DNA of 64,000 nt from contig CM060926.1 of NCBI GenBank assembly GCA_030737875.1, forward strand, positions 316,732,922 to 316,796,921, in the 5' to 3' direction. The notes under the pieces were generated by a model. It made no database searches. It worked only from the letters and a program-made list of their open reading frames with translations, and had not been told where the DNA came from. The stretch comes from Allium sativum. Its lineage: Eukaryota; Streptophyta; Magnoliopsida; Asparagales; Amaryllidaceae. Below, piece after piece: positions 25,954-37,010 of the stretch. Every line of letters begins with the position of its first letter. The stretch's first letter is position 1. A program made the position numbers and the translations under genes.

Positions 25954-26413
25954 TAGGGCTCTTACGGTTGGACCGTTCAACCACCGAACCGCACTAACCG
26001 TTCAACCACCGAACCGCACTAACCGTTCACCCGGTTGCCGTCTACTATGGTAACGGTAACGGTGGCGGTTGTGGATTTTGATAACTGTAGTAAACCGTAC
26101 CAACCGCACATGATTTTTTTTGTAGTATTTCATAAAAAAAATTAATAACTTAAGCTAGAGAAATAACGTATATATAAATTATTTGCGTCTTTATTTATAG
26201 ACAACATTCACATAGAAGGTTTGTTTCATAGATAAATAAACTAATTCTAAAACTAATGTTAAAACTTGAATTATTTATGGATAACAATGTAAATTTACGG
26301 TAATGGTTCCGGTAACGGTTACGGTAACAGTTACAAAATTTGTCAACCATCAACAATGGTTGCGGTTACGGTTGGAGGTAAAATTGACGGTTGTCGTAAT
26401 CGTACCACCCCTA
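25954..26413. mobile_element. hAT-like MITE, 460 bp
   Basis: The ends TAGGGCTCTTACGGTT and (other strand) TAGGGGTGGTACGATT form an imperfect terminal inverted repeat. The flanks GTCACAGT (25,946-25,953) and ATCACAGT (26,414-26,421) are an 8-bp target duplication with one mismatch, as expected for hAT. The interior is filled with CCGTTCAACCACCGAACCGCACTAA tandem copies near the left end and CGGTAACGGTTACGGTAAC repeats near the right end, typical hAT subterminal repeats. No transposase is present. Confidence 0.75.
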
Positions 26414-26421
26414 ATCACAGT

Positions 26422-27957
26422 AACGTTTCAAATAATAAGCCCTTGCTTTGCAGCAACTCAATCCATGTAACTTGTTTTCCATAAGGGTTGTTGTACACCA
26501 AATCCCCCATTGGATGTGGCCATAACTTTTTTGAATATAACATAGGAAAACTTGGTGGATCGATAAACTACTGAGAGATATTTATGTGTATCAGCTTTAA
26601 ATCATGGCACACATAGTCATTATTTCAGATCTTAGAAACATCGCCCGAAATCTAGTTTGAAATCTCGTTTTGGGCTCCTCCCAAAGCAAAACAGCAAATC
26701 TCACTATAAATCTCCTTTCGAATATATCGTCCGAGTTATTGCAATATCGAACGATACATCGACAATTGCATTGAAAATGACCATTGAATTTTGAATTTGG
26801 AATGAGAAATCCAATCGCTGCATTGGTAATGTCCGCTAGTGCCCGAGGTGTCGAGCGCAAACGACTTATTTTCAATGAGCGTTATGGTAAGCCCTTTGCA
26901 GGTTGCCATGCCATATGCTTCGCGCGCGAAATGTTTCTCTGCAAAATTTATATTTTTAACATACTCAAGAGAAAATGATTTGTATGAAAGGTTAATTGTA
27001 TTTATGCATTGAAATCACATTTAGTTAGTTTGAATTTTTGAATTTTTATTTGTAAGTTGCAATATCTAATATTTTGTTGATATTATTAATTGATAAAGAA
27101 TTTGCAAAGGATGTTTATTTATTAGATCAACTTTTAAGTGACTTCAAAATTTGTTAATATTTGGAGAAAGACGATTTGGATTTGTAAAAGTGTAACTATT
27201 AGATCCTATTTCTAAGAGATATTAAAGAAGCATTTTTGGTAGTTCACATTAACACGAAATTAAATTATTTCAACTATCATTAAAAGTTTATTAGTTGTTA
27301 TTTGTATTTGTGTTATTATTTAATTAAAAATAATTTTTTTCTAATTTTTTCCTTCAGCCTATTTTCCTATAATCATCACATGTTATTTTTATGGAATATT
27401 AATTAAAGGTGTTTTTTTGGTAGTTCAGTTAATATAAAAAAAATGTGACATCAAGGATATTACAATTAATAATAGAGAAAGATAAAGATATGTCATTAGA
27501 AGTGGACGTCGTAGTTATCTAAAAAACATTTGTCAAACTTGAGAATACCATATAGAAATTGGCAAATCCACCCAAAACCTTGTGCATCAACTTTATGAAT
27601 AATTAGTATACAATAGACCTTACTTAGGGAGCGTAACAGAAGCAAAGTATTTAAGCAGAATATTTAAATTAGGTATTTTTTTTTAAAGTTAAGCGCAAAT
27701 GTTATTAATCAACAAAATATTTACATTACATATATCAGCATATACAAGTATGCTATGATATATAACCATCCTTCTCTATACCCTTTAAAATCACTAATAC
27801 TCACTCGATAACTACAAGTGATTGCAGAAAGGATCTCCAGTAATCAAAATTACATTCCAGTTGCTCTTGCTTCTAACACATCCGATTAAAAAATAATAAT
27901 CCAAGACAAGCTTGCATGCACCTTAATCCCTCGGATCTGACACAAGGCACAAGTCAA
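26422..27957. other. No gene recognised
   Basis: The flank of the hAT-like MITE (25,760-25,945 plus 26,422-26,900) is less AT-rich and might be old coding DNA. A 92-codon minus-strand frame at 26,597-26,875 and a short minus frame around 26,450-26,530 show no known motif. From 26,980 to 27,900 the sequence is very AT-rich with nothing definable. Confidence 0.35.
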
Positions 27958-28710
27958 AACTCACGTGTAGAATTTATCAAAAAAGGGGCCAGGATTGCGC
28001 CTTGTGTGTCGTTGCTGTGACATCACCTTGCTACTAGCAGGTAGTATGTCTTCAAGTGTGAACTCATGTCCCTCATCAAGGTCATCTTCAGCCCAAAATT
28101 TTCCTTTAGGTTTCTTGCCTTTAGATATTGCAGATGGATAGTCACTCATTGAAACTACAAAGGATAACATGGAAGATTAGATTGCTGGAGGAGGAAGTAT
28201 TAGATGGTCAGGTGGCTTTAAATTTGCATATGAGGAAGCAGATTGCTTGGCACTGGAAGAAGAATTTCCAATCAAAGACGAAGTAAAATTCATACAAGAA
28301 GAAGCAGGAGAACTCTGACTGTAGGTTGATGAACATGACATAGAACGAGAAAGAGTTGAACAAGGAGCAACAATAGTGGCACTAGAGGATGAACTAGTTC
28401 CCAAGAAATCAATACAAGAAATAGCTCCATTACATGTAGCCTTATTTGAAGTTTCTTAATGTTCTCTTGTATCATCAAACAGATTGCCAAACAAGGTCTG
28501 CATCTTAGCGTTAGCTGTGTAGTCTGAATGTGCATTGGTAACCAGATTAGATTGAATAATATTAGGCTCATCAAGACCATGACCACCAATATCAACATTA
28601 TGCTTAGCAGCATTAATATCAACATTCTGCCCAGTATCATCAATAGCTAAGTATGCAAAAGAGTTACCATTTTCATTGCATGTAGCAAATGTAGAATCTG
28701 TCGTACCCAT
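27958..28710 (-). pseudogene. Unidentified Ser-rich protein gene fragment, two in-frame stops
   Basis: A single minus-strand frame runs from 28,710 to a stop at 27,958-27,960, broken only by TAA codons at 28,456-28,458 and 28,177-28,179. It encodes about 250 residues. Part one is Asn/Asp-rich with an acidic end, part two is very Ser-rich (SSSSSA, SCSSTYSQSSPASSC), and part three is charged and mixed (KGKKPKGKFWAEDDLDEGHE, then QQRHTRRNPGPFFDKFYT at the C-terminus). Three consecutive open segments in one frame argue for a former exon. I do not recognise the family. The minus-strand piece at 28,712-28,930, and one at 29,262-29,447 containing a basic helix-like CNEINDKMTEL context, may be further exons. 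Confidence 0.4.
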
Positions 28711-31544
28711 ATTAGTATCTACCTCCTTTCTCTTCTAATACCTTTTTTTTGTAAAAATTTGTCAATTTCTCCTGATTACCATTTGCATGAATTTTAATAT
28801 GTCGCTTTTGTACTTGCACATTCTCAGCTAAACAATTATCCCTCCCATTAGCATTACCCAATTTAAATGAGGTATTTAAACAAAATAAAAAGTTAAACAG
28901 TGTATGTGTTGACGAATTTAAACGGAGCAATTAAGCGAGATATTTTAATTTATGAGTTTTAATTTTATTGGTGTATACTTACTTAATTATTTGTTTTGTT
29001 GAGTAATACGTGTGCAATTAAAATGAAATAATGGTACATAAAACGATATAAATGCTAATTAATTAAAAGTCGTTAACAAATATACTTATAAAAACTGCAA
29101 AAATAATACAACAAAAACATAGTTATAGTTACAACTTATTGCACCCACCATCACGTTGGATCAAAAAATATCTATAGTTAATAGAAACATTCTAGAGATT
29201 TGTCATATACGTCAACCCATCCTTTGTGTCATCATCATTAAGGGTGTTGAATAGCTTTGTATTATGCATAGCAATGTATAACGTGCTTCACCAAAATTAA
29301 AGTTTTCTCTTTATTAAGACGTTTGACACGAGTGATAATATCTGCATAGGTTAAAGAATTTCCTGTTGAACGTATGTTGTTTGTATTCAGACTATCTGAA
29401 GTCATAAGAGATTTTTTTTTCCATTTTTTAGTCGTAGATGACGTCAATTAGTTCAGTCATCTTATCATTGATTTCATTACAACGTCTTCTTGAGCTGCTA
29501 AGTGCACAAAATATGAATCAATTTTTTGATTTTTTTTTCATTGGAATTTACTGTGGTAGATCTTAATACGATGAAGGATTGGTTGGGTGACAAATTTAGA
29601 ATGCATTGTCGTTGATCTTCTGTATCATCTAGCGAACCATATGTGTAACAACCCAGAAATTTGGCGACTTTGGTTATCGACATAAACTCAATGACGACTA
29701 ACCAAACATCAAAAAATACCAATAGTTTATGAAAGAAATTAGAGGGTGAGAATAGATAAGATAGAACTTAGAATAGAAGAAGAAGAAGAACACAACATCA
29801 GAGTAACACGAACCTCACAGCAGAATGAATAACATATAATATATATCATAACTTTGAAATATAAATCGGTACTTGAATATACATATCATTTCCAAAGTAC
29901 AGCACCTACAACACAACGGAAATAAATAATAGCTATATGATCATGAAGCCTCCTGCTCCAAGCTCTCCAAGTATATCTGTAAAATCCTGACTACTTGACA
30001 GCCCATATAAAATTGGGCACCCAAGAGTTTACGGAAAACAAACAAAATAAACTCCGGGTCAGTCATGGGACTAATATGAGTAAAACAGTTTAAAACAGAT
30101 TGAGCCATTAAATGATATCTCCTAAGACCACGCCGTATAACGGAACGGGTTTTTCCCTTATGAGAATCCAAAATATCTTTATATAAAAACCCTTTGATAT
30201 TACAGTAATGTCTATCAACCACAATATAATAATCATCTAGCAGAAACACTTTCATCTCACGTTCTGCATATATAGTATACAATCAAAACCGCAAGCACAT
30301 ATTGGGTAATGGATTTCCAACTATGACAAGGTATGGAACCACCTTTCGCTAGTGTACCTCTAGAGAGGAATACAATGGGTTCAACAAGAACATCTTGCAA
30401 CCCGGCCACACGTGACCGACCACTCATTTCGCTTGAGTGTATCGAATGTATATCACCAATGGTTGGGATCAGCAACCGTTTCCTGAATGGGACAGCATCG
30501 ACAATAGATTTTTAGAAGTAAATGAAACTCTAGATCAGGTGATTATACACCATAATAGGTGCGACCTACATAGCCATGCTGCATGCCGATTTTTGTCATT
30601 TCCCGGTTGTGAGGCTAGAGGCCATGCTTATCTCTGACAGATCACAAGTTTATTCACTTAGAATGTCACATCGTCATACCCGCCAAATCACAAATTGATT
30701 TCCCCAAAAATACCACGGGTATATAGCTAGGAGAAACGAATTCCTCCGCCACCAAACGTAAATACGTTTGAAGAGATCAACTTACGCGATCTATTAAATA
30801 TACTCTGTCAGACATTCGTCCATACAGGCCGTCCTGAGACTGGACAAACCGAAGGCACTATTCAGTACATCCATCTTAGGCAATTGTTATCAAAGATTTA
30901 TACAACAACACTTGTACTTCACTCCGTCTTCAATATATTCAGCATACTTGATTCGCAAAGCTTATGTCAATACGGAGTGGTTCTTCGGATAATAATCCAA
31001 CCGGTCTCTCCATATTAACAACGATAAAATGGTCGAAAACTTCGATAGTCGATGAGTTAACTATCAAAGAAAAACACGTGTGCAAACAACGATCTTATTT
31101 CCAGATGGAAATTATATCGATCAATCATCATTTAACATTTATCTCTTTAGTCCATTTATTTGCTTATCTCATGTTTCCATATATTCAACATTTCTTATTT
31201 TCTAATTTTAGAAAATATACGTTATTAACAATGGAAAACTTTTCCATTTCCTGTTTTCTATGTTAGAAAACATTTCTGATTCTTATTTGGAAAACATTTC
31301 TAAAGCTCATACATTGGACTTAGACAGATGTTTTAAACAAACCATCGTGATGCCAACTCAAACCATTACATTTATTAACTAAATTCACTTAACCATCCTT
31401 TACTATCAAACCTAAGCCATTCCTTAGTTAAGAAGGAAGTCAATCAAGTTGGGGTATAATTACCTCTCAGACCTTAACTGAACAATGTTTTAACTTCAGA
31501 ATAGACAAAGTTTATCTTTTAAACCTTTAACAAACTTCCTTACG

Positions 31545-32420
31545 TAACTCTCTTTTGAATAATCTCTATTCGATAACTCCTCCCTTCGAATAACTATATT
31601 CGATGATCTTTCTTACGAATAACTAGATTCGAAAACCTTTCTTCGAATAAACTATATTCGATTAACTCTTATCAATTAACTCTTACCAATTAAATCTATT
31701 GGATTAACTCTATTTGATTTAACTCTAATCGATTAACTCTTTTCACTTAACTCCTTTTGAATAAACTATATTCGATTAACTCCTTTAAATCTATTCGAAT
31801 AAACTATATTCGATTAACTCCTTTAACTCAATTTGAGTAAACTATATTCGATTAACTCCTTTAACTCTATTCGAATAAACTATATTCGATTAACTCCTTT
31901 CAAATAACTAGATTTGATAACTCCTTTCAAATAACCAATATTTGATTAACTCACTTGGTTAACATACTAGGTTAACTCAACTTATTTAATCTTAACTGGA
32001 TTAACTCCTATCGAATAACTAATATTCGATTTAACTCCATTCGCTTGACTATAGATCGCAGCGATCACAATGGTTATGCATGATTCCCTCAGGAAACATC
32101 CGACCGCCGTAAGCTATCTGCGGCCCTGCGAATTACGCTAGCAGTCGTACGAAATGGCAACTTATCCTGAATAACTATGTTTGACTAACTCTATCTCAAA
32201 TAACTATGTTCGATCAAATATAATTGAATAACTAATATTCAGTTAAATCCTAATTCGATTAACTATAACTCTAATCGATTTCATTAATTCTAATAGATTA
32301 ACTCTGTTGATTAATTCTAACCGGTTAACTCTAACTGATTTACTCTATCTGGTTAATTCTAACTCTAATCGATTTATTCTAACTCTAATCGATTATTTCT
32401 AACTCTAATCGACTTCTCCT
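31545..32420. repeat. Tandem array of ~38-bp palindromic units in the 3' LTR of element 2
   Basis: Units repeat TTCGAATAAACTATATTCGA followed by TTAACTCCTTTAACTCTA. Each holds an inverted TTCGAAT/ATTCGA pair that can fold back. The outer units are degenerate (TCTAATCGATT, TAACTCTAATCGATT). The homologous array lies at about 38,920-39,810 in the other LTR. Confidence 0.85.
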
Positions 32421-32884
32421 ATTCGAATAACTCCTATTTGATAACGTTTATTCATTTATAAAGATTTACTTTTAGTAACGGTTCTTCACTTTATAAATGT
32501 TCTCTTTAATAACGTTACTTCCTTATACAGGTGTTGTGTACACATTCTATTCACAACTATCGGTGTTAAAACCAATATCTCTTCTCTATATAAGTTAAGA
32601 CTTATATATCCCATTTATGGAATGATAAATATTTAATTTAATTTATAAACTGTTACTTATAAATTTATCTTTTCTATTTATCTGTTAAAAACAGATTTCC
32701 ATTTTCTATTCATCTTCTAAATATTCCTTTGATTAAATTCTATTTATTTATCAAATAAATATTCCTTTGATTTAATCCTATTAATTTAACAAATAAATAT
32801 TCCTTTTTTTATTTCTATTTATTTTCTAAATAAATATATCATTTGTAACATTCTATTAATTTCCTATAAATAAATGTCTCCATT

Positions 32885-33125
32885 TAATCTATTTGTAAAT
32901 GTTTTACAAATATCCCCTTTTAAATCCTATTTGTAAATGTTTTACAAATATTCCTCTTTCTATTTGTTTTACAAATATTTTTCTTTATATTTATTTTACA
33001 ATTATATTTCCTCTATATTTGTTGTACAAATATATTCCCTTTATATTCCTTTACAAATATATTTCCTTTATATTTGTTTTCACAAATATTTCTCTTTATA
33101 TTTGTTTTACACATATATTTCCTTT
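32885..33125. repeat. Tandem array of ATTTGTTTTACAAATAT units in the 3' LTR of element 2
   Basis: Six to seven units of about 36-40 bp, each with the hairpin ATTTGT...ACAAAT followed by a TTCCTTTATAT-like spacer. The homologous array is at about 40,270-40,505. The Phe/Tyr/Ile-rich frames across it (32,899-33,186; 40,285-40,515) are composition artefacts. Confidence 0.85.
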
Positions 33126-33869
33126 TAACTCCTTTGATTTTAAAATTATTTCCTTTAAAAAAAATCCTTTTTCCTTTTATATATAAAATCCAGTGATTTT
33201 ATATAAATAAATTATTTTCGAAATCTACTTTGGAAATCTCCTTTCTATTTCCTAGTATTTCTTACGGTATTTAATATATCAAACCACAAAGATCGATATC
33301 ATTTAAACACACATAATCAAACAGATTATATATCACATCATATATTACAATATATGAACAGAACAGTATTAAAAATATTGAGGAGTCCAGTTGGACCCCT
33401 CCAACCTGTTTCCCTACATCCACAGATGTTACACAATAAAATCAACATCACTTTTAGTTCGATATGAAATATTCTGATAGCAGAATCAATATATAAATAT
33501 TTAACGGTTTATATATACACACATATATATAATTTCAACAAACTGACTAGCAGTTCAATCAAACAGTCAACACTCAGTCAATCAGACAATTTTTAACAGT
33601 TTTAAATATACTTTACAAAAATATAAATTGTTCAGAGTTAGTGAGATTTACTCACATTGGACGATCATCGTTAATAACGATAACCATCACTCGATTTGAT
33701 TCAGACGGAAAATTTATTTTGCAATAAATTATAAGGAGCTCGGATTCACTCCAGTCACTTCCATGGGGTAGCCACCGTCCATACGATCCCAACGGATCTT
33801 GTTTTGCTGAATTCCGACCACGTATGACCAAGATATTAAGATTACAAGTTAATACAAATTTAAATTAAA

Positions 33870-34340
33870 TAAACTTGAATTTCTATTTTCTAACGGGCCT
33901 TACCCCTTTATACTCCCCGGCCCATCACCCACACAAGCCCAACCCGCTCCACAAGCTTCTTCCCCGATCCGACTTCTGCACTCAGCTCCTTCAACAAGCC
34001 ATTTTCGCAACCTCTTACACCTCTTTCTCCATCAATACCCCACCATTCAATCAGCGGATATCACCATCGACTTCTCCATCAAAACCTCATCGCGACCATA
34101 CTCTTAAGGTGCAGCTCGAGCTCACCCTTTCAAACCCGTTGCTCAGCCCAAACAGTAAACCATCGACACTTTTGGTGACTGAACTTCCTAAAAATACCCT
34201 AACCAAATGCGGTTTTACATCCTCATCCCAAAACCGAACTCGATTCCATGAATTAAAACTCCAAATGCACAAAATCATGAACCCTAGGTCAGCGGTTTCG
34301 AAAACCACAATCGCAGAACAACGTCGAACCCTATAATATG
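33870..34340 (-). repeat. GC-rich island of element 2 LTR with a 153-codon antisense open frame
   Basis: A Pro/Ser/Thr-rich open frame runs on the plus strand, antisense to the LTR (33,875-34,336). It recurs with frameshift-like differences at 41,296-41,757. The two translations differ across about 40 residues in the first half because of compensating indels, which argues against selection for protein. The island sits about 1.3-1.7 kb inside the LTR start. Confidence 0.5.
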
Positions 34341-35598
34341 GTTACAGAATCGAAGACAAACACTTAGCGAATCCATAGATACTTGTTTCAAGAATTATAG
34401 AAATTTATTTGAATTGTAGTGGATTTCTAAAGGTTGATTTTCACGTTTTTAAGGAGAAATGATGCGGCGCATTATCTGTTGACTGTGGAATGAATTTTCC
34501 TTGGTTTAGAGAAGGTTAAGGATTATATATAGGTAAGTTTTATATTTTTTTATTCGAATATTATATTAAATTTTAAGCAACCATTATATTTATTTGTTGT
34601 TAAAATTTCCTATAATCACATATGATACCCAAAAATCACGAAACTGGACATGTAGCTAGAGTTCGATATTATGGTCCCAACGAAACTGGTTTCGTCGAAT
34701 TCTGACTCTGTTTGCTCACACAGCGTATTTTTAACCGTTAGAATACAAACTGTTTTCCACATTAAAAATCCGTACGGCCACATACTGACTCTAAAAATCA
34801 CGAAACTTGGAATCTGACAATAATTTGACATTGTGGATCCAACAAAATTAGTTTCATCGAAAACAGAGTTCGTTTGCAAAACTGGCTATTTTTAAAGCTC
34901 TAAATGACCCTTTTAAATATACAAATACATTTAAAAACAATTAAATTTAATATTTAAAAATAATATTATCATCTATATTCACAGTGGAATACCATACAGC
35001 TCCAGAATAATCCTATATGGATTTCTAACTCGATTTTTCATCATCAGAGTTATATCGATATTTAATTTATATTTTAAATCCTTTTAAAAATATAAATAAA
35101 TCGTTATGGTTATGGCGCTGTTTTTCTGAGAATTTGATTTGGGCATAACTCAAAATCTATACGATGAAATCCCGATTTTTCTCTTCCACTAGAAGAATAT
35201 ACTTCACCAGCTCCATATGTTTCTCGTTTCACAGAAATCCGATTTAAAACGGACCCTGTATATCCAATTGAAGTTCAAATCGCCAAATAGCGAACTGCCG
35301 CGCCGTTACGCGCTCGTTTATAATTATATTATAAACTATAAGTTCTATTGTCGTCAATTGAATATATTTGTTCATATAATTCAACTCTAAACAGAACTAT
35401 ATATTTTAAATAATCCAAATTACAAAATATTGTGAATTCCGCTATTTTTGATTATTTCTAAATTAAATATATTATTCTATTATTTAAATTAATTAAATAA
35501 TCCATATAATTTAATTTAACGACCATTTAATTCTCTAAATCACAATTTATATAATTAAATAAATTAATTATAACACCGTAAAAATACGGGTTGTTACA

Positions 35599-35611
35599 TT
35601 CTTCCCCACTT
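35599..35611 (-). promoter_or_regulatory. Polypurine tract of element 2
   Basis: On the minus strand AAGTGGGGAAGAA directly precedes the 3' LTR, after CGAGGACGAAATTATTTT. Confidence 0.92.
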
Positions 35612-36996
35612 AAAATAATTTCGTCCTCGAAATTGCTAAGCTAGAAAACAAACTCTATCGACTAGTTAGAACTTATCTGTTCACTTCTTAACTTCAGTTT
35701 TGACTAAACCAATGTAATTTCAATTAAATTATTAATTTATTCTTATCAACGAAAATCTTCAAAAATCCTGAAAATTTTCTAACGCCTTAACATTTTGAAA
35801 ATTTTCACCAGCACCTCCTTTGTACTGGTCAATAGGTCAAACTCCAACTCGCCTCTCTAGGCCTTCTCCAACCCAAAAGAAAATCAAAAAGCCAAGCGGC
35901 TTGCCAATTCAACTCATAAATCTCATGCTTATACCAAATATAAACTTGTACCTTTTTGTCGGGTATATCCACTTTATCACTTTCACCTGTTATCAATTCT
36001 GCATATATCCACGCATTCCAATCAACTCCAATCAATGTATTCTTAAATCAAACCATTTTAACTCGAGTACCATCCTCGATTCTAAATCTTAACTCATCAA
36101 CTCAATTCCGTTCCAGATTATCCTCTAATCAATTCCAGCTTTACTTAACTTCAAACGTTAAATTTAAATTCCTGGGTTTTTCTATCAAATCAATTTGAAG
36201 TCATAATACTAATCCAAAACCTTTGAATTTCTGAATAACTTGTTTTCGCAAAACAATTTAAAAACAAAATCCTTGGCAGTAATCCGTCACTTACAACTCG
36301 AAAATGAACACTAATGATGTCGTGATTCATCATCAGGGTTATTTTCCAGCTATCGAAGTGAGTTCAATACTATATTACTTTCAAAACCATTCCTAAACAC
36401 TTCTATTTTGAAGTACATTTCAAAATACCATTCATAGTGCTTGTAAAATAATTTAAAATCTCCCGGGATTCTAAAATTCTCTTATACTTAATCCAAGTCC
36501 ATTACAAACACTTATTCAAATTTCCAGCGTTTTCATTTCAATTTTGATTTAAATTCAGATTTAATTCAATTTGATTTCATATATTACCTTTATATGAATT
36601 CTGATTGGTTATTTACATAACCATTTCACTTTTTATAATCTTACTCGATTATAATAACGACCAACATACCCAATGTATATTATAATAATTCCAATATAAA
36701 TCCTTTATATCAAAATATAATCTGGGGTAAAATTATTTTGTTTACCCTCTTTTCAAAACATACCATGACGGTTTATCGTATTCGAGTGTTTATAAACTCC
36801 TACCGATACAGTGGATCAAACCGATCGACCGGAACCTATAAACAACTCAACCAATAAATCTCCACAATATAAAACAATTTTTATATCAATAACAAATACG
36901 TTCACTCGTATATATACACTCAAACTAATTCTAGGGTGTTACTAACCCCATCTCTACTGAGTCACGCCACAGAGCCAAGGTAAAACTTAACCTTAA
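35612..36996 (-). other. Non-coding interior of element 2
   Basis: No frame longer than about 90 codons and no protein motif. The part next to the primer site shares ordered words with element 1 (CTTGGCTCT, ACTCA.TAGAGATGG, CTAGAAT.AGTTTGAGTGTATAT). The 3' end keeps the GAGGACGAA stretch. This is what one expects if only cis-acting leader and priming sequences are under selection. Confidence 0.75.
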
Positions 36997-37008
36997 GCTC
37001 TAATACCA
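36997..37008 (-). promoter_or_regulatory. Primer binding site of element 2 (tRNA-iMet, one mismatch)
   Basis: On the minus strand TGGTATTAGAGC follows the 5' LTR end after two bases. It matches the iMet site TGGTATCAGAGC except for C to T at one position, a change that fits deamination of a methylated cytosine. Confidence 0.9.
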
Positions 37009-37010
37009 AC

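Larger units (their letters stand above)
29644..35598 (-). repeat. 3' LTR of element 2 (5955 bp)
   Basis: On the plus strand it reads TGTAACAACCCAG... to ...TACGGGTTGTTACA, so in element orientation it is TG...CA. It contains a GC-rich island (about 33,870-34,340), paired GTTTCGTCGAATTC-type motifs (34,670-34,880) and two hairpin-rich tandem arrays (31,545-32,420 and 32,885-33,125). Confidence 0.92.

Noticed and set aside
29262..29447. bHLH-like CNEINDKM word upstream of a 61-codon frame
   Set aside because: Only one short basic-helix-like word, with a stop shortly after; not enough to call a transcription factor.
31545..32420. Regularly spaced repeats suggesting a CRISPR array
   Set aside because: Units are contiguous, degenerate and palindromic without unique spacers, duplicated in both LTRs of a plant retroelement.
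32899..33186. Phe/Tyr/Ile-rich frames resembling membrane proteins (also 40,285-40,532)
   Set aside because: Pure products of the ATTTGTTTTACAAATAT tandem array.
33875..34336. 153-codon plus-strand open frame, seen again at 41,296-41,757
   Set aside because: It lies in the GC-rich island of an LTR, antisense to it. The two copies differ by compensating indels that change about 40 residues, so selection for a protein is unlikely.
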